64,000 nucleotides of DNA from CAVQMB01 sp963713445 (GTDB taxonomy: Bacteria > Pseudomonadota > Gammaproteobacteria > Competibacterales > Competibacteraceae): NCBI GenBank assembly GCA_963713445.1, contig CAVQMB010000024.1, positions 1 through 64,000 of the forward strand, given 5' to 3'. Each line of letters begins with the position of its first letter. The first letter of the stretch is position 1. A model generated the notes under the pieces. It made no database searches and was not told the DNA's origin. It saw only the letters and a program-made list of their open reading frames with translations. Position numbers and translations under genes: made by a program. This document shows positions 53,012 to 61,334 of this stretch, piece after piece.

Positions 53012-53286
53012 GCCGGATCCTCTTCGTCGTATAGGGTGCGGGCCAGCCGGGCACCGAACACCTCATGGGTACCGGTGTCACGCTCTACCACCAGCCAGGC
53101 ACGGCAGCCATGACCATGGTGCCAGAGTTCCTGATGACGGCCGCGCGGGTTATCACGCATGTAGACATAATCGGTCCATTGCGCGGTAGGGGCATCGGCA
53201 GCCGGGCGGCGCACCGTGGCGTCGCCCAGATAAGTAAACTCGCTGTGGTCACGCAGGCCGCAATGCGGGCAGGGAATGCGGATCAT
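53008..53286 (-). CDS. mgdB: N-methylglutamate dehydrogenase subunit B (SoxD-like)
   Basis: The 92-residue zinc-binding subunit starts MIRIPCPHCGLRDHSEF, with Cys6 and Cys9 as two ligands. The second pair lies in ELWHHGHGCRAWLVVERDT, around His59 and Cys61. The family pattern AQWTDYVYMRDNPRG is typical of SoxD. It sits between mgdA (12 bp gap) and mgdC (ATGA overlap). Confidence 0.92.
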   Translation of the reverse strand: MIRIPCPHCGLRDHSEFTYLGDATVRRPAADAPTAQWTDYVYMRDNPRGRHQELWHHGHGCRAWLVVERDTGTHEVFGARLARTLYDEEDPA

Positions 53287-53298
53287 GATCGCTCGCGC

Positions 53299-54555
53299 TC
53301 AATGACGATTGGGATACGGTCCGGTGCTTTCCTCGTCCAGCAGATGGCCGGTCGCGAAACGTTCCAGACTATAAGGACGGTTGAACTCGTGCGGTTCATC
53401 GTGGGCGATCGTGTGCGCGAACACCCAGCCGGAACCGGGTGTAGCCTTGAAACCACCGTAGCACCAGCCACCGTTCAGATAGAGACCGTCGACAGGGGTC
53501 TTGCCGATGATCGGTGAACCATCCATGGTCATGTCCATGACGCCGCCCCAGTGGCGCAGCAGACGCAGCCGCCCCAGCATCGGAAACATAGTGACAGCGG
53601 CTTCGGCGACATGCTGTACCAAGGGCAGATTGCCGCGCTGGGCATAGGAGTTGTAACCATCCAGGTCGCCACCGAACACCAGACCGCCCTTGTCGGACTG
53701 GCTGATATAGCAATGCGCTGCGCTGAACGTGGCCACGGTGTGGATCAGCGGCTTGATCGACTCGGTCACGAACGCCTGCAGCAGATGGCTTTCGATGGGC
53801 AACCGCAGGCCGGCCATTGCTGCCAACCTACCCGTATTGCCGGCCACCGCTGTACCGATTCGGTCGGCCCGGATGTCGCCGCGGCTGGTCTGTACGCCGC
53901 GGACTCGCTCGCCGTCATACAGGAAACCCGTCACCTCGCAGTTCTGGATAATGTCGACACCCAGCCGATCGGCGGCCCGGGCGAAGCCCCAGGCCACCGC
54001 ATCGTGGCGCGCATTGCCGGCCCGCTGCTGTAGCAGACCACCATACACAGCGAAGCGGGAATCGCCGTCCTGGTATAGGCCTGGCAACATGGCGCGGACC
54101 TGGTCAGGATTGAGAAACTCGGCATCAACTCCGTTCAGACGCATGGCATTGCCGCGGCGGCGGAAGCGCTCGGCAACGCTCTCGGACTGGGCAACGTTGA
54201 GCACGCCACGCTGGCTGAACATCACGTTGTAATTCAGATCCAGGCTAAGCCCCTCCCACAGCTTCAGCGAATGTTCGTAGAAGCGGGAGTTGCCCGTCAG
54301 TTCATAGTTCGAGCGGACGATGGTGGTGTTGCGCCCGGTGTTGCCGCCACCGATATAGCCTTTCTCCAACACCGCCACATTGCGGATACCGTGATTTCGG
54401 GCCAGGTAATAAGCGGTAGCGAGCCCATGCCCGCCGCCACCGATGATGATGACGTCGTAACCTGCCTTCGGCACCGAGTCGCGCCAAGCACGCGGCCAAC
54501 GTCGATGCCCTCTGAGCGCGTGCCCTAGCAACGCCCAGGCTGAATATCTGCCCAT
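53299..54555 (-). CDS. mgdA: N-methylglutamate dehydrogenase subunit A (SoxB-like)
   Basis: This 418-residue flavoprotein resembles sarcosine oxidase beta. It has an FAD-binding Rossmann motif YDVIIIGGGGHGLATAYYLA (33-52) and EKGYIGGGNTGRNTTIVRSNY. GNARHDAVAWG carries the His (His184) that covalently holds FMN in this family. The C-terminal GGWCYGGFKATPGSGW is also present. It is the catalytic subunit oxidising the N-methyl group. Basic N-terminal residues (GHRRWPRAWRDS) are normal for SoxB. First of the mgdABCD set, 96 bp after gmaS. Confidence 0.93.
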   Translation of the reverse strand: MGRYSAWALLGHALRGHRRWPRAWRDSVPKAGYDVIIIGGGGHGLATAYYLARNHGIRNVAVLEKGYIGGGNTGRNTTIVRSNYELTGNSRFYEHSLKLWEGLSLDLNYNVMFSQRGVLNVAQSESVAERFRRRGNAMRLNGVDAEFLNPDQVRAMLPGLYQDGDSRFAVYGGLLQQRAGNARHDAVAWGFARAADRLGVDIIQNCEVTGFLYDGERVRGVQTSRGDIRADRIGTAVAGNTGRLAAMAGLRLPIESHLLQAFVTESIKPLIHTVATFSAAHCYISQSDKGGLVFGGDLDGYNSYAQRGNLPLVQHVAEAAVTMFPMLGRLRLLRHWGGVMDMTMDGSPIIGKTPVDGLYLNGGWCYGGFKATPGSGWVFAHTIAHDEPHEFNRPYSLERFATGHLLDEESTGPYPNRH

Positions 54556-54651
54556 GGCTGGGATTCCGGTCTGTAGAAGCTGTTATGGGTGTCTAATCCG
54601 CAAGCTTAACGGTTCCCGATCGCTGGCCGCAATCGTCCCGATACCGCGGAC

Positions 54652-55959
54652 CTACAGGTCCAGCGTGTTACGGCGCTCCCAGTCGCTCAGGCAACGGCTG
54701 TAGTCATTCCATTCCTGCGTCTTCATCTTGATATAGGCCCGGCTGAATTCATCGCCGAGGGCCGCTTGCAGTACCTCATCGCGCTCAAAAGCCCGGATCG
54801 CATCGATCAGATAAAGCGGCAGCCGCTTCACATCCGGGGCCTTGTGGCCTTCTGAGTACATATCGATGTCGAGCCGGGCGCCGGGCTGACGCTGCTCATG
54901 GATGCCCTGCAAGCCAGCCGCCAGATTGACTGCCTGTAGCAGATACGGATTGGCCGCGCCATCGGCCTGACGGAACTCGAAGCGTCCGGCATCGGGCACA
55001 CGGACCATGTGGGTGCGGTTGTTGCCGGACCAAGTGATAGTATTAGGCGACCAGGTCGCACCTGACATGGTGACCGGTGCGTTGATCCGCTTGTAACTGT
55101 TGACTGTCGGGTTGGTAATGGCACTCATAGCTTCAGCATGGTGCAAAATACCCGCCAGGAACTGGTAGGCCTTCTCCGACAAGCCCAGTTCATCGCCGTC
55201 ATCGTGCATGATATTGCGGGTAGCGTGGGGATGCTCCCATAGCGACAGGTGCACGTGACAACCGTTGCCGGTAAGGTGCATGAACGGCTTCGGCATAAAG
55301 GTTCCGCGCAGGCCGTGCTTTTCGGCAATCGAGCGGACCATGAATTTGAAGAACGCGTGGCGATCCGCTGTCTGCAGGACCGAACTGTAATCCCAGTTCA
55401 TTTCGAACTGCCCGTTCGAATCCTCATGATCGTTCTGGTAGGGTCCCCAGCCCAGTTCCAGCATGCCATCACAGATCTCGGCTATTACATCGTAACGCCG
55501 CATCACAGCCTGCTGGTCATAGCAGGGTTTCTCAGCTGTATCGAGGTCATCAGAGATGGCCGTTCCATCCGTGTTGATGAGGTGGAATTCCGCCTCGACA
55601 CCCGACTTGGGATGAAAACCCTGCGCTTCTGCGACACCGACCAGTCGCTTGAGCACATTCCGCGGCGCCTGCTCAAGCGATTTGCCGGCCATCCACAGGT
55701 CGCAGGCTACCCAGGCGACATCGCGCTTCCAGGGTAACCGTATAACACTGTCGGGGTCGGGTAACGCGAACATATCCGGATCTGCCGGGCTGAGATCCAG
55801 GTAGGTCGCGAATCCGGCAAATCCGGCTCCGGCCTCCTCCATCTGCGCGGCAGCGGCTGCCGGCACAAGCTTGGAACGCTGTACGCCGCGCAGATCGGTA
55901 AAGTTGAACAGAAAATACCGGATATCGTTCTCTTGCGCGAAAGTTTGAAGCCTACTCAT
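54652..55959 (-). CDS. gmaS: Gamma-glutamylmethylamide synthetase (GS type III-like)
   Basis: This 435-residue glutamine synthetase homologue has an N-terminal beta-grasp (FLFNFTDLRGVQRSKLVP) and the catalytic domain (SGVEAEFHLIN, NDHEDSNGQFEMNWDYSS, FMPKPFMHLTGNGCHVHLSLW, SYKRINAPVTMSGATWSPNTI, GRFEFRQADGAANPYLL). Paralogues called GlnT make glutamine, but in NMG clusters this protein ligates methylamine to glutamate using ATP. The mgs genes upstream and mgd genes downstream favour GmaS. All usual metal- and ATP-binding motifs look present. Confidence 0.92.
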   Translation of the reverse strand: MSRLQTFAQENDIRYFLFNFTDLRGVQRSKLVPAAAAAQMEEAGAGFAGFATYLDLSPADPDMFALPDPDSVIRLPWKRDVAWVACDLWMAGKSLEQAPRNVLKRLVGVAEAQGFHPKSGVEAEFHLINTDGTAISDDLDTAEKPCYDQQAVMRRYDVIAEICDGMLELGWGPYQNDHEDSNGQFEMNWDYSSVLQTADRHAFFKFMVRSIAEKHGLRGTFMPKPFMHLTGNGCHVHLSLWEHPHATRNIMHDDGDELGLSEKAYQFLAGILHHAEAMSAITNPTVNSYKRINAPVTMSGATWSPNTITWSGNNRTHMVRVPDAGRFEFRQADGAANPYLLQAVNLAAGLQGIHEQRQPGARLDIDMYSEGHKAPDVKRLPLYLIDAIRAFERDEVLQAALGDEFSRAYIKMKTQEWNDYSRCLSDWERRNTLDL

Positions 55960-56012
55960 TGTTCAGATCTCCCCGGGTGGCATTTAGGATTATCAAAGGC
56001 ATAAACCGAGCG

Positions 56013-57323
56013 TCAGGTCCAACCGGGAATCCAGTTGGTACCCGCGAGAGGTATTCGCGCCATGGCCGCTGCCTCCATGGTCAACGCGACCATGTCCTCA
56101 GGCTCGAGGTTGTGAACATGTGACTTGCCGCAGGCGCGAGCTAAAGTCTGGGTCTCAAGCGTCAGAGTGGTCAGGTAGTTGCGCACACGCTGGGCTGCCA
56201 ACTCCGGATCAAGGCGCTGCTCAAGTTCCGGGTCCTGGGTGGTGATGCCGACCGGACATTTGCCGGTGTGGCAGTGATGGCAATGCCCTGGCGAAGTACC
56301 TAGCACCGCATAGTCCTGTTCGAAAATCGGTGCGTTGCAGTTGAGCGCCATCAAGGCTGCCATACCTATAGACACGGCGTCGGCACCCAACGCAAGCGCC
56401 TTGGCCACGTCGCTGCCCGTGCGAATGCCACCGGATACAATGAGCTGCACTTTGCGGTGCATGCCCAACTCCTTCAGAGCGTCCACCGCTTGCCGCACGG
56501 CCGGCAGCGTCGGTATGCCCACGTCCTCGATAAAGCAGCTCTGGGTCGCGGCAGTGCCGCCCTGCATGCCGTCAAGCACGATGGCATCGGCACCTGCCTT
56601 GACCGCCAGCATGGTATCGTAGTGGGTCCTTGTAGCGCCGATCTTGACGTAGATCGGTTTTTCCCAATCAGTGAGTTCACGCAGTTCGTGGATCTTGATT
56701 TCAAGATCGTCGGGACCAGTCCAGTCCGGGTGACGGCTTGCGCTGCGCTGGTCGATGCCGACCGGCAGGGTGCGCATACCCGCGACTCGCTCGGTGATCT
56801 TCTGGCCCAACAGCATACCCCCGCCACCTGGCTTTGCGCCCTGCCCCACGACTACCTCGATGGCATCCGCACGGCGGATCTGGTCAGGCTGCATCCCGTA
56901 GCGCGATGGCAAATACTGATAGATTAGCGTCTTGGACGCTTGGCGCTCCTCATCAGTCATGCCCCCATCACCCGTCGTGGTGCTGGTACCCATATCAGTG
57001 GCAGCCATGCCAAGCGCCTGTTTGGCATTCGCGCCCAGCGCGCCGAAACTCATGCCGGCAATGGTGATCGGTATCTTAAGTTCAATCGGTTTCTTGGCGA
57101 AGCGCGTGCCGATTACGACATTGGTATCACACTTTTCCCGATACCCTTCCAGCGGGTAACGCGACACCGACGCACCCAGAAATACCAAGTCGTCGAAATT
57201 CGGTACCTTGCGCTTGGCGCCAGAACCCCGGATGTAGTAGAGCCCTTCGGCCGCCGCGCGCTGGATTTCAGCAATCACATGCGGGGGGAATGTCGCGGAT
57301 TCACGCTGCTTTCTAGGATCCAT
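56013..57323 (-). CDS. mgsC: N-methylglutamate synthase subunit C (glutamate-synthase-like)
   Basis: The 436-residue FMN-binding glutamate-synthase domain protein has GMSFGALGANAKQALGMAA, TTTGDGGMTDEERQA, VVGQGAKPGGGGMLLGQKI, VLDGMQGGTAATQ, LIVSGGIRTGSDVAKALALGADAVSIGMAAL and the 3Fe-4S site CHHCHTGKCPVGITTQ. It would form N-methylglutamate with MgsA and MgsB. The ATG at 57323 follows GGGGA well; an in-frame GTG at 57335 is the alternative. mgsB ends 15 bp upstream of this ATG. Confidence 0.92.
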   Translation of the reverse strand: MDPRKQRESATFPPHVIAEIQRAAAEGLYYIRGSGAKRKVPNFDDLVFLGASVSRYPLEGYREKCDTNVVIGTRFAKKPIELKIPITIAGMSFGALGANAKQALGMAATDMGTSTTTGDGGMTDEERQASKTLIYQYLPSRYGMQPDQIRRADAIEVVVGQGAKPGGGGMLLGQKITERVAGMRTLPVGIDQRSASRHPDWTGPDDLEIKIHELRELTDWEKPIYVKIGATRTHYDTMLAVKAGADAIVLDGMQGGTAATQSCFIEDVGIPTLPAVRQAVDALKELGMHRKVQLIVSGGIRTGSDVAKALALGADAVSIGMAALMALNCNAPIFEQDYAVLGTSPGHCHHCHTGKCPVGITTQDPELEQRLDPELAAQRVRNYLTTLTLETQTLARACGKSHVHNLEPEDMVALTMEAAAMARIPLAGTNWIPGWT

Positions 57324-57337
57324 TGCCGTCCCCACCC

Positions 57338-58024
57338 TCAGTAATACGAAAGGTTATTGATCTTGAAGTTGTAAAGCTGGCGTGCCGAACCATAACGCCG
57401 GAACTCCCGCGGGTCGGCATCAATCGCGGCACGCTCGAGCAGATCCCGTAGGGTCGCCAGGTGTTCGTCGCCCATGGGCTTTTCGATGCAGTCGGCCCCC
57501 AGGCTTTCCACGTTACCGCGCACGAACAGCTTGGCCTCGTACAGGGAGTCGCCAAAATGGGCGCCCGCATCGCCGCACACGACGAGGTGGCCGGCCTGCG
57601 CCATAAAGGCCGACATGTGTCCCACCGAGCCACCCACAACGATATCTATGCCCTTCATCGAAATGCCACAGCGTGCACTGGCATCTCCCTTGATCACCAG
57701 CAACCCCCCATTGCCGGTGGCACCGGCCGACTGGCTGGCATAACCCGCAACCCTAACGGTCCCGGACATCATGTTTTCAGCAACGCCGACGCCCGCATTG
57801 CCATCGATGGTGACCGTAGCCTGTTTGTTCATACCGGCACAGTAATAGCCGACATGGCCTCTCACCCGGACGCTCAACGGCGCATCCAGGCCACACGCAA
57901 TCGCGTGGCGACCCTTGGGGTTAAGGATTTCAAACTGCGTCTCGTCGGGGTTGCCCTCACGACCCTGCAGACGCCTATTCAGCGTGCGCAGATCCACCTC
58001 ATCCAGATTCACCGTCGCCATCAT
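57338..58024 (-). CDS. mgsB: N-methylglutamate synthase subunit B (GXGXG domain)
   Basis: The 228-residue protein matches the C-terminal beta-helical GXGXG domain of glutamate synthase: VRVRGHVGYYCAGMNKQATVTIDGNAGVGVAENM, SGTVRVAGYASQSAGATGNGGLLVIKGDASARCGISM, DIVVGGSVGHMSAF, VVCGDAGAHFGDSLYEAKLFVRG. It is structural rather than catalytic. Its ATG overlaps the mgsA stop (TGATG). A second ATG directly follows. Confidence 0.92.
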   Translation of the reverse strand: MMATVNLDEVDLRTLNRRLQGREGNPDETQFEILNPKGRHAIACGLDAPLSVRVRGHVGYYCAGMNKQATVTIDGNAGVGVAENMMSGTVRVAGYASQSAGATGNGGLLVIKGDASARCGISMKGIDIVVGGSVGHMSAFMAQAGHLVVCGDAGAHFGDSLYEAKLFVRGNVESLGADCIEKPMGDEHLATLRDLLERAAIDADPREFRRYGSARQLYNFKINNLSYY

Positions 58025-58923
58025 CAGGCCCTGCCCCAACTGTAAACCGTCGCTGGCTTCGGCTCCCAGACCTGGGCATGCTCCGCACCTGGCAGACGGG
58101 CGATGGCACGATATTCAGTGCTCATCGCGACCCAGTCATCGGTTTCCGCCATGATGGCATGCTTGCATGCGATCGGATCGCGTACTACCGCAAAGCCATC
58201 GCTAGTGCCAACCGCAAACGTAAAAAAGCCGTCCAGATCCACGAGGCAGGCCTCCAGCGCCTCTTTCAGCGATGCCCCTTCACGCAGACGCCAAGTCAGG
58301 TAAGCCGCCGCGACCTCAGAATCGTTCTCGGTTTGAAACCGCAGGCCAGCGTTGTGACTCAACCAGTCGCGCCAGAGATGATGGTTCGACAACGAACCGT
58401 TATGCACCAGACACAAGTCATCACCACTATTGAACGGATGAGCCCCTTCAGTCGTAACCGCACTCTCAGTGGCCATGCGGGTGTGTCCAACCGCATGTGA
58501 CCCGGTCATACTGGCAATGCCGAACTCTTCCAGCACATGCCGGGGTAATCCCACTTCCTTGAAGATTTCGAGCGTGTGCCCGGAACTCATGACGCGGATC
58601 TCTGGATGACGTCGTTCAAGCCAGCCGCGCAAATCAGTATCCGGCTCATCGACAGTCAGGATCGCGTGGGTCGCGATGTGCTTGAGCTGAAGCCGCACAC
58701 CCAGGTCGGTTTCGGCCTCCTCGACGATGCGGTCCCAATCGAAGTGCCGGTTACCATGGTATGCCACCACTTTTGCGCCGACAGCCTGATCCTCGCGGTA
58801 AACGGCGATGCCCGCGCTGTCCGGACCACGTTCTGTCATCTCGATCAGCATGGGACAGAACAGCTTGCCGAGCTGCCCCTGCAGATCCGGATTCTTCAGG
58901 TACAGACCTACGATTCCGCACAT
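58024..58923 (-). CDS. mgsA: N-methylglutamate synthase subunit A (class II amidotransferase)
   Basis: The 299-residue protein is an N-terminal-nucleophile glutaminase domain like that of glutamate synthase. Cys2 (MCGIVGLYL) is exposed after Met removal. ERGPDSAGIAVY, GHTRMATESAVTTEGAHPF, LVHNGSLSNHH and ENDSEVAAAYL follow. It should release the amine from gamma-glutamylmethylamide. The ATG at 58923, with GGAGGAG about 10 nt upstream, is the only start that puts Cys second. It heads the operon mgsABC-gmaS-mgdABCD. Confidence 0.93.
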   Translation of the reverse strand: MCGIVGLYLKNPDLQGQLGKLFCPMLIEMTERGPDSAGIAVYREDQAVGAKVVAYHGNRHFDWDRIVEEAETDLGVRLQLKHIATHAILTVDEPDTDLRGWLERRHPEIRVMSSGHTLEIFKEVGLPRHVLEEFGIASMTGSHAVGHTRMATESAVTTEGAHPFNSGDDLCLVHNGSLSNHHLWRDWLSHNAGLRFQTENDSEVAAAYLTWRLREGASLKEALEACLVDLDGFFTFAVGTSDGFAVVRDPIACKHAIMAETDDWVAMSTEYRAIARLPGAEHAQVWEPKPATVYSWGRA

Positions 58924-58982
58924 AACCCCAATACTCCTCCACTGCACACAGGCGTTCAGTAAAACCGCCACGGTTGAGACTC

Positions 58983-58995
58983 GGTAAACTTTACC
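58983..58995. promoter_or_regulatory. Perfect palindrome upstream of mgsA, possible operator
   Basis: GGTAAA-C-TTTACC is a 13-bp perfect palindrome 60-72 bp before the mgsA start. It abuts the 22-bp motif shared with the permease operon. It is a good candidate for the XRE-cupin regulator, whose gene ends 43 bp further upstream. Confidence 0.5.
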
Positions 58996-59014
58996 TCAAT
59001 GCATATTAATTTCA
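58993..59014 (-). promoter_or_regulatory. Shared motif, copy 1 (mgs operon)
   Basis: On the minus strand, read towards mgsA, the core is GAAATTAATATGCA. A second copy upstream of the permease operon (63844-63865) has GAAAGTAATATGCA. Over 22 bp, 18 positions are identical. It sits 70-91 bp from the mgsA ATG, and may be a -10-containing promoter or an operator. Confidence 0.6.
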
Positions 59015-59037
59015 TAGAGGGATTATTTAACGAGGTT

Positions 59038-59688
59038 TCATTCCTCAGCTTCTGAGCGGGGATAGACGATAATCGACAGATAGCGCGACGGTAGTCGCAC
59101 GAGTTCCAGAGGTCCGTGCGTGGCGATTGCGTCAAAAAACAGGGAGTCGCCAGGACCGATATGAAAAGTCCTGTCGCCGTGGCGATAGATCAGCTCCCCT
59201 TCCAACATGTAGATGAACTCCACCCCTTCATGTTGGAAATCGCCGAACGGCTCAGAGCCCTCGGTAAGCGTGATCATATAGGGCTCGACCGCAACCGGGC
59301 CGCGCACCCCGTGCCCCAGAAGCTCATAGATGTGACCTGCGCGCGTACCCCGGCGATCGATTTCCAGACCTTCGCCAGCCGGCACATAACAAACATCGCG
59401 GCTCGCGTCGAGACGTGCGAACAGCGCCGACAGCGAGATCCCCAGTGCATCAGCCAACGCGGCCAGAGTTGAAAGTGACGGTGAGGCATGACCGTTCTCG
59501 ATTTTGGACATCATGCCCTGGGACAGATTGGCCCGTTGCGCCAGCGCCAGCACGGTCATGTTGGCATTGCGCCGATGCTTGCGTATTTCCGCGCCGATGT
59601 ATTTTTCCAGGTCGCGCCGTACCGGGCCTGCTGTGGTATCCGGTATCAGGCCAAGCGATTCGGCATCCTGCGATCTGCGATACGCCAT
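59038..59688 (-). CDS. XRE-family regulator with C-terminal cupin domain
   Basis: The 216-residue protein has a helix-turn-helix domain (LEKYIGAEIRKHRRNANMTVLALAQRANLSQGMMSKIENG, about 35-90) and a cupin sensor domain (MITLTEGSEPFGDFQHEGVEFIYMLEGELIYRHGDRTFHIGPGDSLFFDA). Members of this class sense small amines, amino acids or polyamines. It lies directly upstream of mgsA on the same strand, with a palindrome and the shared motif between them, so it is the best candidate regulator of the NMG pathway. The ATG at 59688 follows a GGAGG at 8 nt. Confidence 0.88.
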   Translation of the reverse strand: MAYRRSQDAESLGLIPDTTAGPVRRDLEKYIGAEIRKHRRNANMTVLALAQRANLSQGMMSKIENGHASPSLSTLAALADALGISLSALFARLDASRDVCYVPAGEGLEIDRRGTRAGHIYELLGHGVRGPVAVEPYMITLTEGSEPFGDFQHEGVEFIYMLEGELIYRHGDRTFHIGPGDSLFFDAIATHGPLELVRLPSRYLSIIVYPRSEAEE

Positions 59689-59832
59689 AGTAGAGCCTCC
59701 CAAGGGCAAGGGGCGACGCCGCCGCACCATTGCTCCCCGGATCCTCCACCTACATCAATGCCAGGCGATTGTTATAGCGGTGGTGTCCCGGTCCCGGCCG
59801 ATCGAAAGCCCAAGCACTCAAAAGTGCCCCAA

Positions 59833-60159
59833 TCACGCATCATGTCGGGCACTGGCAGCGGCGTCGCGACGATAGTATTCCCAACGATACCGGGCAACCC
59901 GGTAAGCATCCATGAATGAAACGAAATATACAAACCAGCCGCCCGCATAACGCGCGAGAAGGCTCTGATCAGCGTCCGCAAAATGGGACGTCACGATACC
60001 CAGAAGAATAATGTAAAACAGCATAATCAAACCACGGGTCGGTTGACCGTTCACGACCTGGCCAGCGCCCGGCAGCAATATACCGGCGGCCAGCACCAGG
60101 ACCGGATGCCAGGGGCGGCGGACACTAGGCTGAAGGCGGTTAGGCTGGGGCAGCACCAT
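59833..60159 (-). CDS. Small membrane protein, TM2-like
   Basis: The 108-residue protein has two to three helices: HPVLVLAAGILLPGAGQVVNGQPTRGLIMLFYIILLG, then GGWFVYFVSFMDAYRVARY. The PGAGQ-x3-GQ-x2-RGL pattern recalls TM2-type and similar small membrane proteins of unknown role. It overlaps the end of the upstream gene by 20 bp, so the pair is translationally coupled. An in-frame GTG at 60162 is an alternative start. Confidence 0.65.
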   Translation of the reverse strand: MVLPQPNRLQPSVRRPWHPVLVLAAGILLPGAGQVVNGQPTRGLIMLFYIILLGIVTSHFADADQSLLARYAGGWFVYFVSFMDAYRVARYRWEYYRRDAAASARHDA

Positions 60160-60829
60160 CACGCGCCTCCTGCTCCAGATCGTGCGCAAGCTCGATCAAC
60201 CGGTCGAGCAATCGTCGGGCGAGCTCAGCTGGTACGGTAATCTCATCAAACAGCACGCCGCGCACGATGCGGTAACGCAGTTTGTCGGCCTGACACAGTT
60301 GGTAGACAAAGCGGATCCCCCGTGGCGTCACTAGCAACTCCTTGGTCCTGAGATCGACAAAATCCGCGATATAGGGCGCCAGTCGCTCGACCGGCGGCAT
60401 CGCTGCCGGTTCATCGGTGCGCAGCCACGCATGCTGAGGCCAGCCTGACGGTATCTCGATCGAATAGGGCAGTTGCCCGGAGGGTGAGTAGTACTCCAGG
60501 TTTTCCGGCCGCATCAGAAAATCGAACACACCGCGCCAGGGCAGCGCATGCTTGACCGTGACCAGGAGCCAGAGAGACGGGATCTTTCGATACCCGAGGT
60601 GATCGTCGAGCGGTCGCAGACGTACCTGGTAGCCGTGATAAGTGCCCTCGAGCGACGGAAAATCAAGGTTCTGCTGGTTGAGCCGAGACTCCGTCAGCAA
60701 CGGCATGACCTCGTCGAACATGGCCCGCCGGCGGCGGCGTACGGCACGGTTGTGCTGACGCTGAAAATGCCACATTAGCACGGCTGCAAGAACCGTAATT
60801 GTCAGAACAGCAATTAATCGGGTCGACAT
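60140..60829 (-). CDS. Membrane-anchored protein of unknown function
   Basis: The 229-residue protein has one N-terminal helix (LIAVLTITVLAAVLMWHF), a basic stretch (RRRRRAMFDEVMPLL) and a soluble domain with EGTYHGYQVRLRPLDDHLGYRKIPSLWLLVT and VDLRTKELLVTPRGIRFVYQL. I recognise no family. A strong terminator separates it from the upstream universal stress gene. Coupling with the TM2-like gene suggests one complex. Confidence 0.65.
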   Translation of the reverse strand: MSTRLIAVLTITVLAAVLMWHFQRQHNRAVRRRRRAMFDEVMPLLTESRLNQQNLDFPSLEGTYHGYQVRLRPLDDHLGYRKIPSLWLLVTVKHALPWRGVFDFLMRPENLEYYSPSGQLPYSIEIPSGWPQHAWLRTDEPAAMPPVERLAPYIADFVDLRTKELLVTPRGIRFVYQLCQADKLRYRIVRGVLFDEITVPAELARRLLDRLIELAHDLEQEARDGAAPA

Positions 60830-60848
60830 CGATCCCTCTGGGAAAATC

Positions 60849-60887
60849 GGGTGCTTCCGGCCTGGCTGTCCCAGGACGGAAGCACCC
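60849..60887 (-). terminator. Intrinsic terminator after the permease-USP operon
   Basis: Arms 60849-60859 (GGGTGCTTCCG) and 60877-60887 (CGGAAGCACCC) give a perfect 11-bp stem. An inner CCTGG/CCAGG pair extends it. On the minus strand the stem is followed by GATTTTCCC. It lies 7 bp after the universal stress gene. Confidence 0.75.
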
Positions 60888-60893
60888 AGCCGG

Positions 60894-61319
60894 TCAATGC
60901 ACTATCGTCACGGCACAATGCGCTTTCTCGGCAACGCCATAGGCCACGGAGCCAATCCGCGATGTAGCGCTGCGGCCAGTGTGGCCGACCACGATATGAT
61001 CGAAACCATGCTCACTGGCATAGTCCACGATCGCACCACCAATGTCCCGCGCGTTGACAGTGACACAGGTGACATCACCCAATCCGGCCTCCTCGGCTCG
61101 CTTACGCGCCGCTGCCAGTTCCATCCGATCCTGGGCCATGACGGCACCGAGAATCTTGGAATCCCAGAAGCGCTGCTTGGTCGCCTGCTCGGTATTAACA
61201 CGTTCTACGGTCAGGAAACAGATCGGGACACCAAGCTGTTTGGCGAAATCCACCGCAAATTCCACCGCCCCTTCCGAGGCGTGCGAACCGTCAGCTGCAC
61301 ACAGAATTTTCGACACCAT
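60894..61319 (-). CDS. Universal stress protein (UspA family)
   Basis: The 141-residue protein has the USP fold: ILCAADGSHASEGAVEFAVDFAK, GVPICFLTVER, a helix rich in Ala/Glu, ARDIGGAIVDYASEHGFDHIVVG and a nucleotide-loop HTGRSATSRIGSVAYGVAEKAHCAVTIVH. The loop has the G-x2-G-x7-GS form, slightly shorter than the classical ATP-binding one. It is co-transcribed with the permease (15 bp gap) and probably adjusts its activity, as in other transporter-USP pairs. Confidence 0.9.
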   Translation of the reverse strand: MVSKILCAADGSHASEGAVEFAVDFAKQLGVPICFLTVERVNTEQATKQRFWDSKILGAVMAQDRMELAAARKRAEEAGLGDVTCVTVNARDIGGAIVDYASEHGFDHIVVGHTGRSATSRIGSVAYGVAEKAHCAVTIVH

Positions 61320-61334
61320 CGTGCAATCCCTCCC

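Noticed and set aside
50816..53113. Long plus-strand open frame of about 765 codons
   Set aside because: It lies opposite mgdC (SoxA-like), has Arg/Gln/His-rich composition and no family features. It is a shadow of a GC-rich gene.
49441..54555. Calling the four genes sarcosine oxidase soxBDAG
   Set aside because: The subunits are homologous, but mgsABC and gmaS directly upstream in the same operon fit N-methylglutamate dehydrogenase better. glyA and folate genes typical of sox operons are absent.
56013..58923. Calling mgsABC a split glutamate synthase
   Set aside because: The three domains match glutamate synthase, but separate genes beside gmaS and mgd genes are the NMG synthase arrangement.
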